Part shown: positions 33,448 to 41,608 of the stretch, in pieces
Numbering within the stretch: position 1 is the first letter of the stretch
Layout of the letters: each line of letters begins with the position of its first letter
Source of the DNA: Nitrospirales bacterium
GTDB taxonomy: Bacteria > Nitrospirota > Nitrospiria > Nitrospirales > UBA8639
Length of the DNA: 47,671 bases
Direction: 5' to 3'
Assembly (NCBI GenBank): GCA_029261295.1
Contig: JAJDBP010000037.1
Span: 1 to 47,671 of the forward strand
The notes under the pieces: model-generated
What the model was told of the DNA's origin: nothing
What the model saw: only the letters and a program-made list of their open reading frames with translations
The model's database searches: none
Translations under genes and position numbers: made by a program

Positions 33448-34554
33448 TCAGGGGTCTAGAGAATGTACTCCCAACCCATGAACCTCACTAACGGCCTGAC
33501 AGATCAATTGTCCCTTAAATACACTGACGCCTTTTCGCAAACCTGGATTGGTTGTCATAGCTTGCTCCAGCCCCTGTTCAACCAGCTGGACTATAAAAGG
33601 TAATGTAGCGTTGGTCAAGGCATTCGTCGCTGTATAGGGGACAATACCAGGAATATTCGACACACCATAATGAAGCACCCCATTGACCGTATGAATCGGC
33701 TCAGTATGGGTTGTTGGTCGGGTGGTCTCAGCGCATCCACCTTGATCAACAGACACATCAACGATGACTGACCCAGGTTTCATCTCAGCAACCATTTCTC
33801 GCGTAATAATCCGGGGTGTTCTGGCCGCAGGAAGATACACAGCTCCGATAACCAAATCTGCGCGTTTCAAGAGATCCTGAATCATGCCCTTGGTTGAAAC
33901 CAGGGTCATAATGCGATTTTGATACACGGCATCCAATGATTGCATTTGTTGGAGATCGAGGCTTAAGACCGTAACCTTTGCCCCCATGCCAACCGCTATT
34001 TTGATAGCGGAGGACCCCACGACACCGGAGCCGAGGACAACGACTTCACCTGGAGAAACACCCGGAACACCTCCCAGCAACGTTCCAGACCCCCCTTGTA
34101 ATTTTTCTAAAAAATGCGCACCAATTTGTACCGACATACGCCCAGCAATTTCACTCATTGGCCGCAAAAGAGGGAACTGTCCATGGCGATCCTCTGTCGT
34201 TTCGTAGGCAATGGCGGTGCACCCACTCTTCAAAAGACCTTCCGTCAACGATTTGGACGCAGCTAAATGAAGATACGCAAACAACACATGATGACCCGTC
34301 AGTAATTCCCATTCTTCCAGTTGTGGTTCTTTCACTTTCAAGATCACTTGTCCTTCGGCAAACACCTCCTTGGCAGTAGAGAGCAGCACCGCACCAGCCT
34401 GCTGATAAGCCTGATCAGGAAATCCCGTTCCCTCACCAGCTCCTTTTTGAATAATCACACGGTGGCCACGCTCACATAATTCCTTGGCCCCACTAGGGGT
34501 TAGGGCAACGCGAAATTCATGATCTTTAATTTCTTTAGGAACACCAATGATCAT
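33448..34554 (-). CDS. ald: Alanine dehydrogenase
   Basis: A 368-residue NAD-dependent enzyme that interconverts alanine with pyruvate and ammonia. [10 protein letters not shown] starts the protein. K75 and H96 match the known catalytic residues, G-S-G-V-V-G-S is the NAD-binding loop, and [16 protein letters not shown] is the family signature. An upstream in-frame ATG at 34596 would add 14 residues, but AAGGAG lies 7 nt before 34554, which also gives the family length. It stands between tRNA-Pro and a divergent iron-sulfur gene cluster. Confidence 0.97.
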   Translation of the reverse strand: MIIGVPKEIKDHEFRVALTPSGAKELCERGHRVIIQKGAGEGTGFPDQAYQQAGAVLLSTAKEVFAEGQVILKVKEPQLEEWELLTGHHVLFAYLHLAASKSLTEGLLKSGCTAIAYETTEDRHGQFPLLRPMSEIAGRMSVQIGAHFLEKLQGGSGTLLGGVPGVSPGEVVVLGSGVVGSSAIKIAVGMGAKVTVLSLDLQQMQSLDAVYQNRIMTLVSTKGMIQDLLKRADLVIGAVYLPAARTPRIITREMVAEMKPGSVIVDVSVDQGGCAETTRPTTHTEPIHTVNGVLHYGVSNIPGIVPYTATNALTNATLPFIVQLVEQGLEQAMTTNPGLRKGVSVFKGQLICQAVSEVHGLGVHSLDP

Positions 34555-34746
34555 GGGCACTCTCCTTAAAGGGCTTTGATCGAAAATTACTTCCATCTAA
34601 CCTTGCTGAGAATTTCGCCAAAAACCACTGCCCAAATTGCACCATTTTGCCTGGACCTCCCTGGACAGTCTCAAGAAACCTCAGGTAAGATTGCCAAGTT
34701 CTTTATCGGAAATTTTCCCTGAATTATCAATCTATTTTATCTAGTT

Positions 34747-35091
34747 ATGAGTAAATTTACCCATCATATTTTTGTGTGTATTAATGAACGTCCCAAGGGA
34801 GATCCACGGGGATGTTGTGCCGCACTTGGCTCGGTGGGGTTACATGCCTTTTTCAAAAAAGAAGTGGAACGTCTCGGTTTAAAAGGAATTGTTCGGGCCA
34901 ATAAAGCAGGCTGCTTAGACCAGTGTGAATATGGACCAAGTGTGGTCATTTACCCTGAAGGCGTCTGGTATTGGGTTGGTAAAGAGGCGGATGTCACGGA
35001 AATCATGGAACGCCATATCGGTAAAGGGGAAATTGTCGAACGACTCCTGATGCCAGGGAAAAATGGTTCACTTCCTATGGTCAACACCTAA
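34747..35091 (+). CDS. Thioredoxin-like (2Fe-2S) ferredoxin
   Basis: A 114-residue protein of the thioredoxin-like [2Fe-2S] type. Likely ligands are C11, C23 or C24, C56 and C60, in the order F-V-C-I-N-E, R-G-C-C and A-G-C-L-D-Q-C. G-P-S-V-V-I-Y-P-E-G-V-W-Y follows, typical of this group. It may be an electron carrier. It is the first of three linked genes (8 nt to the next); the third is another iron-sulfur protein, suggesting an electron-transfer unit. Confidence 0.88.
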   Translation: MSKFTHHIFVCINERPKGDPRGCCAALGSVGLHAFFKKEVERLGLKGIVRANKAGCLDQCEYGPSVVIYPEGVWYWVGKEADVTEIMERHIGKGEIVERLLMPGKNGSLPMVNT

Positions 35092-35099
35092 ACGTATTT

Positions 35100-35600
35100 T
35101 TGACCCTTTTAAGCAACTCTTCCACCTATACGTTAGAATCTAAAGATAGAACGACATTCACTCTCATGGGTAATGAAGAAAAATGGAAAGCCAACTTAGA
35201 TAAAGTCGCTTATTTAAAAACCTTTCCTGGTTGGCTCGCTAACTGGAAACAAGCTGTCGGCTCCACCATTGAAGAGATCATTCCCATTCCCAATCAAGAT
35301 GCTCATACCGTTCTTCTTCTTTCTCAAGGAAAATTTATTGTGACACCTCAGGCTCATCATGAACCTCAAATGGTCACTGCTGGTCTTTTAGCTGCCCGCC
35401 CCCAACTTGAACCAATCCATGCTGAGGCGTTTCAAGAATATGATCGCCTCACACACGTTGACCAGGAAGCTGGAAGAGAGGCCCGATTAGAAAATATTCT
35501 CAATGCCATTGACAATAATCTAGAACGAATACCCGAACTCAAATCCCACATTCGAAAATTAGTCAGTCAGTGGGATAACGAAAGTCCTCGCTCATCATGA
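35100..35600 (+). CDS. Unknown soluble protein between two iron-sulfur genes
   Basis: A 166-residue protein of unknown family: W-K-A-N-L-D-K-V-A-Y-L-K-T-F-P-G-W-L-A-N-W-K near the start and a helical C-terminus (A-I-D-N-N-L-E-R-I-P-E-L). No cofactor motif is visible. The start given is TTG at 35100, 8 nt after the previous stop; ATG at 35166, which would shorten the N-terminus by 22 residues, is equally possible because neither has a good ribosome site. The stop overlaps the next ATG as ATGA. Confidence 0.6.
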   Translation: MTLLSNSSTYTLESKDRTTFTLMGNEEKWKANLDKVAYLKTFPGWLANWKQAVGSTIEEIIPIPNQDAHTVLLLSQGKFIVTPQAHHEPQMVTAGLLAARPQLEPIHAEAFQEYDRLTHVDQEAGREARLENILNAIDNNLERIPELKSHIRKLVSQWDNESPRSS

Positions 35601-35875
35601 ATATGTTTGAAATGTTTTCTGGTGCCCTATTTGAAGGAGTCAGCCCTATGATGGTTAGAAGAGATCATTTACTCAGAAACCCAGACCGATGTACCCATAA
35701 TGCAATTTGCGTCCCGGTGTGCCCAACCGGCTCCTGGCTTTCAACCCCTCCCTATAAATTCGATTCTTCACGGTGCTTGGAATCCTGTCGACTGTGCCTC
35801 GATGCCTGCCCGACTCAAGCCATTTATGGGGTCTTCCGCAAAGGGGAAAAACTCCTTGGACCCAAAACGGAATAA
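35597..35875 (+). CDS. Small 4Fe-4S protein
   Basis: A 92-residue ferredoxin-like protein. The second Cys group C60-x3-C64-x2-C67-x3-C71-P can hold one [4Fe-4S] cluster. The first group has only three cysteines (C32, C38, C42-P) with unusual spacing, so a second cluster is doubtful. It has no signal peptide. Its ATG overlaps the previous stop. It is convergent with the squalene-synthase-like gene, whose end lies 10 nt after its stop. Confidence 0.85.
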   Translation: MNMFEMFSGALFEGVSPMMVRRDHLLRNPDRCTHNAICVPVCPTGSWLSTPPYKFDSSRCLESCRLCLDACPTQAIYGVFRKGEKLLGPKTE

Positions 35876-35885
35876 ACCACATCCC

Positions 35886-36926
35886 TTACACGATACGTTT
35901 ACGCCAATAGCCCCAATAGGCCGTCCCTACCAAGCTTGAACCAGCGGTCAAACCCGTTGTCCCGATAATGCCATACACATCTCGCCGTGCCACCTTTACA
36001 GATTCATCGGCCTGCAAAATATCGCGAGAAACCGACAAGGCTTGTAGCGTTCGGATCCCAATTAAAAGAGGCCACATACAGGCCAATCGTAACCGAACCT
36101 GTCGCCGAGGAAGGGCCATAGTATACCCCCAACCTTGATCCAGGTGGTCTCGTGCTTCGTGAATGAGTTGCCGAAACACCGGTCGAAATTTCTCACTTGA
36201 AGAAGGATCTAGCAGTTGTTCAGGACTAAGATCGGCCTGGTTAAGTAACGTCTTGGGGATATAACATCGACCGTTTGATAAGTCTTGTGGTAAATCCCTT
36301 AAAATATTCACCATCTGAAGTCCTTTTCCAAAACGAATCCCCATGGGGATCATGGTGGATCGGTCCCATTGCCGCATTCCTGGCAAATGAGCGCACATCA
36401 TTTTAGTCCAGAACTCACCCACGCAACCAGCTACGGCATACGTGTAAAATTCAAAATCAGAGGCATCTTGTAAGGCAGACACAGCATTTCCGCTTTTCTG
36501 AGGAAATTGCTGAAGGTCAAATTCCATTCCCCCAATAAGGATAGAAATCACCTGAGCAATGTGAGCACGATCAACATGGGGGAATCCGAGATAAATTCGA
36601 AAACATTGTTCCAGCTTTTCCAATAATCTTCGTTCATCTGGATTGGGTTGCTTTGTAATGACTTGCGCCTGAATTTTTTGAATTTGGGACCATTCAGGAT
36701 TATCCTTCGCGAGTTGCCGTTTTAACTCTTGTAAAGACTGCAGTCGGATAGCATCATCCAATTCTCCAGTATCCGCAATGGTATCCGCCGCACGCGCAAA
36801 CAAATACGCAAGACCTATTTGAGATCGAACGGCTTGAGGCAAAATAGCGAGGGTGAGATAAAACGATCGGGAAACGCCTTTGAGCACATCTCCCAACAAC
36901 ACTCGATCCGATGAAGATAGAGACAT
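35886..36926 (-). CDS. Squalene/phytoene synthase family protein
   Basis: A 346-residue head-to-head prenyl synthase. The first Asp-rich motif is A-R-A-A-D-T-I-A-D-T and the second is N-I-L-R-D-L-P-Q-D-L-S-N-G-R-C-Y-I-P, both intact. S-R-S-F-Y-L-T-L-A-I-L-P marks the N-terminus, more like squalene synthase than bacterial phytoene synthase. A C-terminal hydrophobic stretch could anchor it. It probably makes squalene or a related C30 product, perhaps for hopanoids; no partner genes are in the window. It has an ATG start without a strong site. Confidence 0.88.
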   Translation of the reverse strand: MSLSSSDRVLLGDVLKGVSRSFYLTLAILPQAVRSQIGLAYLFARAADTIADTGELDDAIRLQSLQELKRQLAKDNPEWSQIQKIQAQVITKQPNPDERRLLEKLEQCFRIYLGFPHVDRAHIAQVISILIGGMEFDLQQFPQKSGNAVSALQDASDFEFYTYAVAGCVGEFWTKMMCAHLPGMRQWDRSTMIPMGIRFGKGLQMVNILRDLPQDLSNGRCYIPKTLLNQADLSPEQLLDPSSSEKFRPVFRQLIHEARDHLDQGWGYTMALPRRQVRLRLACMWPLLIGIRTLQALSVSRDILQADESVKVARRDVYGIIGTTGLTAGSSLVGTAYWGYWRKRIV

Positions 36927-37003
36927 ACGTTATGGATTGAAATATTCAAACACTAGGGTAAAAAGCAATATTATGGATATGACGACAGACACTAAGAACA
37001 GAA

Positions 37004-37122
37004 GAAATGCTCAAAAATGCTGTCCAGCAAGGCCGCAGGCCCTTTGACGAGCGGAGCGTACGTTAAGTACGTGAGTACGGCAAAGGGGCGAGAACGCCAC
37101 TGGCAGCCTTTTTCAGCATTTC
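37004..37122 (-). repeat. Dispersed long-hairpin repeat, copy 2
   Basis: Read on the minus strand it is the same 119-bp element as at 5752-5873, including GGCGTTCTCG, CCCTTTGCCGT and GTACGCTCCGCTCG. It begins 1 nt after the stop of the cupredoxin gene. Its outer arms (GAAATGCTGAAAAA / TTTTTGAGCATTTC) differ from copy 1 at four pairs, all compensatory, and keep the same G-G mismatch. Confidence 0.85.
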
Positions 37123-37123
37123 C

Positions 37124-37543
37124 TTACTGAACGATGAGACGACCTTCCATACCTTCCTCACGATGGGTGGGGAAAAAGAGTAATTGCTTATCACAATAAA
37201 AGGGATAGTTCCCTGGCTCTTTCAAAGTCAGCGTATGAGTCTGGCTGTCTCCACTCGAAATATCGACATCTAACACTCGCGTCCCGTTCGGATCATCCAA
37301 TAAAAAATTATGAGGAACGAGGAAAGACTGGTTATGTAATATCAGTGTAAACGTTTCACCCACATTGACCGTAATTTCAGAAGGAGAAAACACATAACTT
37401 TCCATATCAACAACAATTTCCCTGGAATTAGCTACGTCTGTCCGAGTTGAAGATTCTTGGGAAACCGCTATGCTGGGGAGGCCAAAAATAATAAAGGAGA
37501 AAGCCAACTTCAATAAGAATGGTGTATAATACGAAAAGGACAT
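37124..37543 (-). CDS. Secreted cupredoxin-domain protein
   Basis: A 139-residue blue-copper-like protein. A signal peptide covers residues 1-28 (cleavage near A-V-S-Q). The mature domain has the type-1 copper ligands H78 (P-H-N-F), C117 (F-Y-C-D-K), H127 (P-T-H-R) and M132 (G-M-E-G). It is likely a periplasmic electron carrier or copper-binding protein. The ATG at 37543 is chosen because GGAGGG lies 8 nt upstream; an ATG at 37561 would add six residues before the signal. The hairpin repeat follows its stop directly. Confidence 0.88.
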   Translation of the reverse strand: MSFSYYTPFLLKLAFSFIIFGLPSIAVSQESSTRTDVANSREIVVDMESYVFSPSEITVNVGETFTLILHNQSFLVPHNFLLDDPNGTRVLDVDISSGDSQTHTLTLKEPGNYPFYCDKQLLFFPTHREEGMEGRLIVQ

Positions 37544-37608
37544 GTCATCCCTCCAAGTCAAAATTATTTTCTATGATAGCGATTTCCAAAGGAATGGTCA
37601 CCTGATTC

Positions 37609-37666
37609 TTGACTCTCAATTTCTCGGTGTTATCTTTAAGATAGCATATAGATGATCACCATCTAT
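37609..37666 (+). promoter_or_regulatory. Possible htpX promoter with two dyads
   Basis: TTGACT (37609-37614) and TATCTT (37631-37636) are spaced 16 nt apart. The -10 is half of a palindrome TATCTT-T-AAGATA (37631-37643). A second dyad, ATAGATG and CATCTAT (37648-37654, 37660-37666), follows. They lie about 100-130 nt before htpX and could be operators. Confidence 0.35.
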
Positions 37667-37762
37667 GGCGACTGGTATTGAGATTCATCAATTAACCCAA
37701 TATTTCTGCATGACAAGAGAATTCTTTCATTACAGTAAAGCGGAGACAAAAGGAGATGTTAC

Positions 37763-38647
37763 ATGAAAAAATTTAAAGGCATTGGGTTATTACTACTTGG
37801 CAATATCCTCATCTTTATCACGCTTTCTATTTCTTTCACCGTATTATCGGAATATGTGCTTCCCGCCTTCGGCATCGACTTACGGGGCTCCATTGCTCAA
37901 CAGGACTTATTATGGTCCTTTGTCATCGGTTTTGGCGGAGCGTTTATTAGCTTAGCCTTTTCTAAACAGATGGCTAGGATGTTTATTGACTGCACACAAA
38001 TTACTGAACCACGCACCCAAGCTGAGGTGATGCTGTATGAAACTGTTCAAAAAATTTCCTCAAAACTAGACATCACCATGCCAGAAGTCTGGATTTATGA
38101 ATCTCCAGACCCAAACGCGTTTGCCACCGGACCATCAAAAAATAATTCAATGGTCGCGGTTTCGACCGGGCTCTTGAGTCATCTAAATGAAGGAGAGGTC
38201 AGAGCAGTTATCGCCCACGAAATGGGCCATGTCTATAACGGAGATATGTTTACCACAACAGTATTGGCTGGGCTCATGAATACATTTGTCTACTTTATCA
38301 GCCGGGTGGCGGCTCGAAATATTGGTGACCGCAACCCGATGTTATATTTTGCGACATATATCTTTCTCCAAATCATCCTATCAGTCTTAGCGATGATCCC
38401 CATTGGCTGGTGGTCTCGTCGCCGCGAATTTGCCGCCGATCGTTTTGCCGCGAATACGGTCGGAAGTCAATATATGATTGCTGCGCTAGAAGGCATTGAC
38501 CGATGGGTGCAACGGACGCAATTTCAATACGAATCTCAGGATGCCTTAGCTACCATGAAAATTTCTGGGCAATCGAGAAGTTTCATGCAGCTCTTTTCAA
38601 CACATCCTCCTATTGAAGACCGCATTGAAGCTCTGCGACGGCTCTAA
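37763..38647 (+). CDS. htpX: HtpX-like membrane zinc protease
   Basis: A 294-residue M48 metallopeptidase of the inner membrane. Zinc ligands are H152 and H156 in H152-E153-M-G-H156, with a Glu in R-R-E-F-A-A-D-R-F. Two N-terminal membrane helices (10-30, 50-66) and two central ones (about 170-225) are visible. E-S-P-D-P-N-A-F-A-T-G-P is the family signature. It degrades misfolded membrane proteins during heat or membrane stress. AAGGAG lies before the ATG, and a strong terminator follows. Confidence 0.95.
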   Translation: MKKFKGIGLLLLGNILIFITLSISFTVLSEYVLPAFGIDLRGSIAQQDLLWSFVIGFGGAFISLAFSKQMARMFIDCTQITEPRTQAEVMLYETVQKISSKLDITMPEVWIYESPDPNAFATGPSKNNSMVAVSTGLLSHLNEGEVRAVIAHEMGHVYNGDMFTTTVLAGLMNTFVYFISRVAARNIGDRNPMLYFATYIFLQIILSVLAMIPIGWWSRRREFAADRFAANTVGSQYMIAALEGIDRWVQRTQFQYESQDALATMKISGQSRSFMQLFSTHPPIEDRIEALRRL

Positions 38648-38670
38648 CCTTTTCTTACGACAACAGGTTT

Positions 38671-38705
38671 AAAAAGGGACTTGGTGAAACCAAGTCCCTT
38701 TTTTT
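38671..38705 (+). terminator. Strong intrinsic terminator after htpX
   Basis: GGGACTTGG (38676-38684) pairs with CCAAGTCCC (38690-38698) around a TGAAA loop. A run of five As precedes the stem and seven Ts follow it, so it could work on both strands and serve the STAS gene's side too. Confidence 0.93.
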
Positions 38706-38770
38706 GTGTTCAACAATTTCTCATGAAAAACTCAGGTATTGTGCAAGAACTGTGGGTCAAACCAAAAGGA

Positions 38771-39130
38771 TTAGTTAAGACTATGAACGGATTGAGGTTC
38801 TAGAAATACTGGTGGGATTTCAGACAGACCATGTTCCTGTAACACAGGAAGAAGAGAGGCTGGAGGCTTCACAAGAGCGACGGGAATACTTAATTCCTGA
38901 AAATGATGTAATCCAAATCCACAAAGGACCAACCCTACGGCATCAATGGCCTCCACATCGGAAAAATCAATCACAACCTGTCGTTTATGAAGCTTAACGG
39001 CCCGTTCAGTAGCTTGCTCAAACATTTCACCCAGACCCTGGTCGACCGTTCCAAACATACGAACAATAATCGCATGTGGAATCACTTGAAAACCCCAACG
39101 CATTTTATGTGCTTCATCATTCCCCATCAT
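38771..39130 (-). CDS. STAS-domain protein lacking the phospho-acceptor serine
   Basis: A 119-residue single STAS domain: I-I-V-R-M-F-G-T-V-D, then V-V-I-D-F-S-D-V-E-A-I-D-A-V-G-L and a C-terminal helix L-L-P-V-L-Q-E-H-G-L. Anti-sigma-factor antagonists normally have D-S-x-G at the phosphorylation site; here it reads D-A-V-G, so the usual Ser is Ala and classic kinase control is unlikely. AGAGGTGA precedes the double ATG (39130, 39127). No anti-sigma kinase is adjacent. Confidence 0.8.
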   Translation of the reverse strand: MMGNDEAHKMRWGFQVIPHAIIVRMFGTVDQGLGEMFEQATERAVKLHKRQVVIDFSDVEAIDAVGLVLCGFGLHHFQELSIPVALVKPPASLLPVLQEHGLSEIPPVFLEPQSVHSLN

Positions 39131-39673
39131 GTTTCACCTCTAGAAGAAAAAAAGGAGCCACCTGAATAGCGCTATCCAAGCAGCCCCCATCTATATAGGG
39201 TATAAAAGGAATATATGCTCAGAGCATATTGCCCGCTCCTCCTCTTTCCAACCCATCGTTGTGACTAGTGAATTTCCTGTAGGCGGCTTACTCCTTTCCA
39301 TTGGATAAACCATTATTTCTAGAAATTTCCACTAACTGATACGTCTGTACCTTAACTGAAAATTCTCGTTTCAATTTGGCAAATACATTTTTTTCTATAG
39401 AGGAATAGCCCCAAAATTATGATAACTCCATCAGGCTCAATAAGAAGGAACTAGACAACTGCAAGGGGAAAGAAGAAAAAAACCAATGAGAAGGAGAATA
39501 AATAAAAATGGCCAAGGGCTGGTTGACCGAAATCAACCTTCCCTCAGCCACACACAGGAGGATGTGCGTTCGTATGGAAAAGTAGCGAATAACTTTTGGT
39601 TTAGCCACCCACCAAAAGTCCTAGTTGTTAATTTTATGGCTAGAAAGGATGAGGAAAAACTAGAAGGATAAAT
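39131..39673. other. Gene-free 0.54-kb interval with a 17-bp palindrome
   Basis: No supported coding frame; short frames (for example 39486-39671) have no family match. ATATGCTC-A-GAGCATAT (39213-39229) is a perfect palindrome with a 1-nt centre, next to TATAAA (39201-39206), and may be an operator. Otherwise I see nothing. Confidence 0.45.
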
Positions 39674-39748
39674 TGGAGCGGGCGAGGGGATTTGAACCCC
39701 CGACAGCTTGCTTGGGAAGCAAGAACTCTACCACTGAGCTACGCCCGC
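39674..39748 (-). tRNA. tRNA-Gly (anticodon CCC)
   Basis: A 75-nt cloverleaf with encoded CCA. Acceptor arms GCGGGCG and CGCCCGC pair fully with discriminator T. The anticodon stem is CTTGC/GCAAG with loop TTCCCAA, giving anticodon CCC for codon GGG. The T arm is GGGGG/CCCCT with TTCAAAT. Confidence 0.96.
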
Positions 39749-39816
39749 TCAATAGATTAGGTTTGTCATTCTAGGTACGATCTCGAGTTTAGTCAAGGAT
39801 CGTTCAAGGCTGCGCG

Positions 39817-41043
39817 TTACTCACCTGTCAGTTCGACAATCGCAAATTTACGTTTCCCGATTTTCATAGAATACTTTTGTTCTGCTTGAAAATGGAGCAC
39901 CCCATTGATGTCATCCATTTTCTCGCCATTCACCTGGATGGCTTTCTGAGAAATCAAACGGCGCGCTTCGCCTTTGCTGGGCACGAGCCCTGTCTTCATT
40001 AAGATATCGACGAGTAACAACGAACAGTCCTTTGGATCCACAAAGTCTTGTACCTTAAGCACAATATGCGCATCAGGTTCATCAGGAAAATCTCGTTTTT
40101 GAAAACGCTGCTGAAAATCAGCCTTGGCTTCCTCTGCACCAGCGTCTCCATGATATTGTCGCACGACCAGTTCGGCCAACGCTTTCTTCGCTTCCATAGG
40201 ATGCTGTTGTTTGACTTCATCTAAATTCAACACAGTGAGCAATTCATAATATCGCATCATCAGATCATCACTGATGGACATGAGTTTTCCAAACATGTCC
40301 GCTGGGCGATCTTCTAAGGCAATTACATTCCCAAAACTCTTGCTCATCTTTCGCACGCCGTCGGTTCCCTCTAATAAAGGCATCGTCAGAACGACTTGCG
40401 GTTTTTGGCCATAATCACGCTGCAAATCCCGACCAACCAACAAATTAAATTTTTGATCTGTCCCACCTAACTCCACGTCCGCTTCCAGAGCAACCGAGTC
40501 GTAACCTTGGACAAGTGGATAGAGAAACTCATGAATACTGATAGGTTTTTGATCTCGATAGCGCTTAGAAAAATCATCACGTTCCAACATGCGGGCGACA
40601 CTATAATGCGAACAGATTTCCACCATCGTTTCCGTCGGCATGGCACTCATCCAACTGCTATTAAATTCAATTCGGGTTTTCTCAGGATCTAACGTTTTAA
40701 AAATTTGTTGCTCGTAGGTCTTGGCGTTCGCTAACACTTGCTCTTTGGTCAGAGCTTTCCGCGTTTCGGAAACGCCGCTCGGGTCTCCGATCATGCCGGT
40801 AAAGTCTCCGATGAGGAAAATGACATGATGCCCCAAGTCTTGGAAATGCTTCAACTTTTGAATGAGAACGGTATGCCCCAAGTGAAGGTCAGGAGCAGTC
40901 GGATCAAAGCCGGCTTTGATTTTGAGTGGTCGTCCTTCTTTCAAAGATTCCGTTAATTTGGCTTTTAGCTCATCAAGCTGAATCACCTCAACGGTCCCGC
41001 GAAGAATAAGTTCTAATTGTTGCTCAAGTTCTGACGTGGCCAT
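39817..41043 (-). CDS. tyrS: Tyrosyl-tRNA synthetase
   Basis: A 408-residue class I synthetase that charges tRNA-Tyr. The ATP-binding motif is H54-L-G-H57 (P-D-L-H-L-G-H-T) and the second signature is K-M-S-K-S in [19 protein letters not shown] is the tyrosine-binding region. The C-terminal S4 RNA-binding domain is present ([14 protein letters not shown]). The length and the H-L-G-H form fit the TyrZ (TyrRS-2) branch. No T-box leader is visible upstream. Confidence 0.96.
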   Translation of the reverse strand: MATSELEQQLELILRGTVEVIQLDELKAKLTESLKEGRPLKIKAGFDPTAPDLHLGHTVLIQKLKHFQDLGHHVIFLIGDFTGMIGDPSGVSETRKALTKEQVLANAKTYEQQIFKTLDPEKTRIEFNSSWMSAMPTETMVEICSHYSVARMLERDDFSKRYRDQKPISIHEFLYPLVQGYDSVALEADVELGGTDQKFNLLVGRDLQRDYGQKPQVVLTMPLLEGTDGVRKMSKSFGNVIALEDRPADMFGKLMSISDDLMMRYYELLTVLNLDEVKQQHPMEAKKALAELVVRQYHGDAGAEEAKADFQQRFQKRDFPDEPDAHIVLKVQDFVDPKDCSLLLVDILMKTGLVPSKGEARRLISQKAIQVNGEKMDDINGVLHFQAEQKYSMKIGKRKFAIVELTGE

Positions 41044-41100
41044 AATGACTTTCGTAATAATTTATTTTTTAAATGAATTCGCTGGCTCTCTAACTGTCCT

Positions 41101-41601
41101 CTAGATTTCCACAAAAGGCTCTAGCCGCTTCAGTCGCTTCTCTCCGATTCCAGCAACTTTTAACAGATCATGAACCTGCTGGAAGCCCCCATGAATGGAT
41201 CGATATGCGACAATACGATTCGCCAACTTCTTTCCAATTCCAGGTAGAGCTTCTAACTCTATGCTGGAACTAAGATTCAGATTAATCAAAATGATTGCAT
41301 CAGAATCCTGCAGACTTTTCTTCCCATCTTCCTCTGTTTGTTGCAAGCTATTAACCGTGGAGACACCTAATGATTGAGTCGAGGAATCAGAAGATGATTG
41401 AATTAATGTCGACTGAAGGCTCGAAAAAGGTAACAGAGAACGATCCTCAGAGCTCGGGGCGGGTTGAGGCCAACCGGCCCACATGACAGAAGCGATACCC
41501 ATTCCTAAAATTCCGCTTTTCAAGAGAAGAGACTTCCCCCACGACCACATATTCAAATGGGCATTTTCAACTGAGATACTCAACTTACGGTACGACTCCA
41601 A
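41101..41601 (-). CDS. ComEA-like helix-hairpin-helix protein
   Basis: A 166-residue protein: a hydrophobic N-terminal anchor (about 25-42), a Ser/Gln-rich linker, and a C-terminal pair of helix-hairpin-helix motifs (I-E-L-E-A-L-P-G-I-G-K-K-L-A-N-R-I-V and L-L-K-V-A-G-I-G-E-K-R-L-K-R-L-E). In ComEA such domains bind incoming DNA at the membrane during natural transformation. Here no other competence gene is adjacent, so it may also be a general DNA-binding protein. The start shown is TTG at 41601; ATG at 41550 is possible, and neither has a clear ribosome site. Confidence 0.8.
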   Translation of the reverse strand: MESYRKLSISVENAHLNMWSWGKSLLLKSGILGMGIASVMWAGWPQPAPSSEDRSLLPFSSLQSTLIQSSSDSSTQSLGVSTVNSLQQTEEDGKKSLQDSDAIILINLNLSSSIELEALPGIGKKLANRIVAYRSIHGGFQQVHDLLKVAGIGEKRLKRLEPFVEI

Positions 41602-41608
41602 TAGAAGA

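Noticed and set aside
39486-39671. 61-codon frame in the gap before tRNA-Gly
   Set aside because: Composition is not protein-like and there is no recognisable motif.
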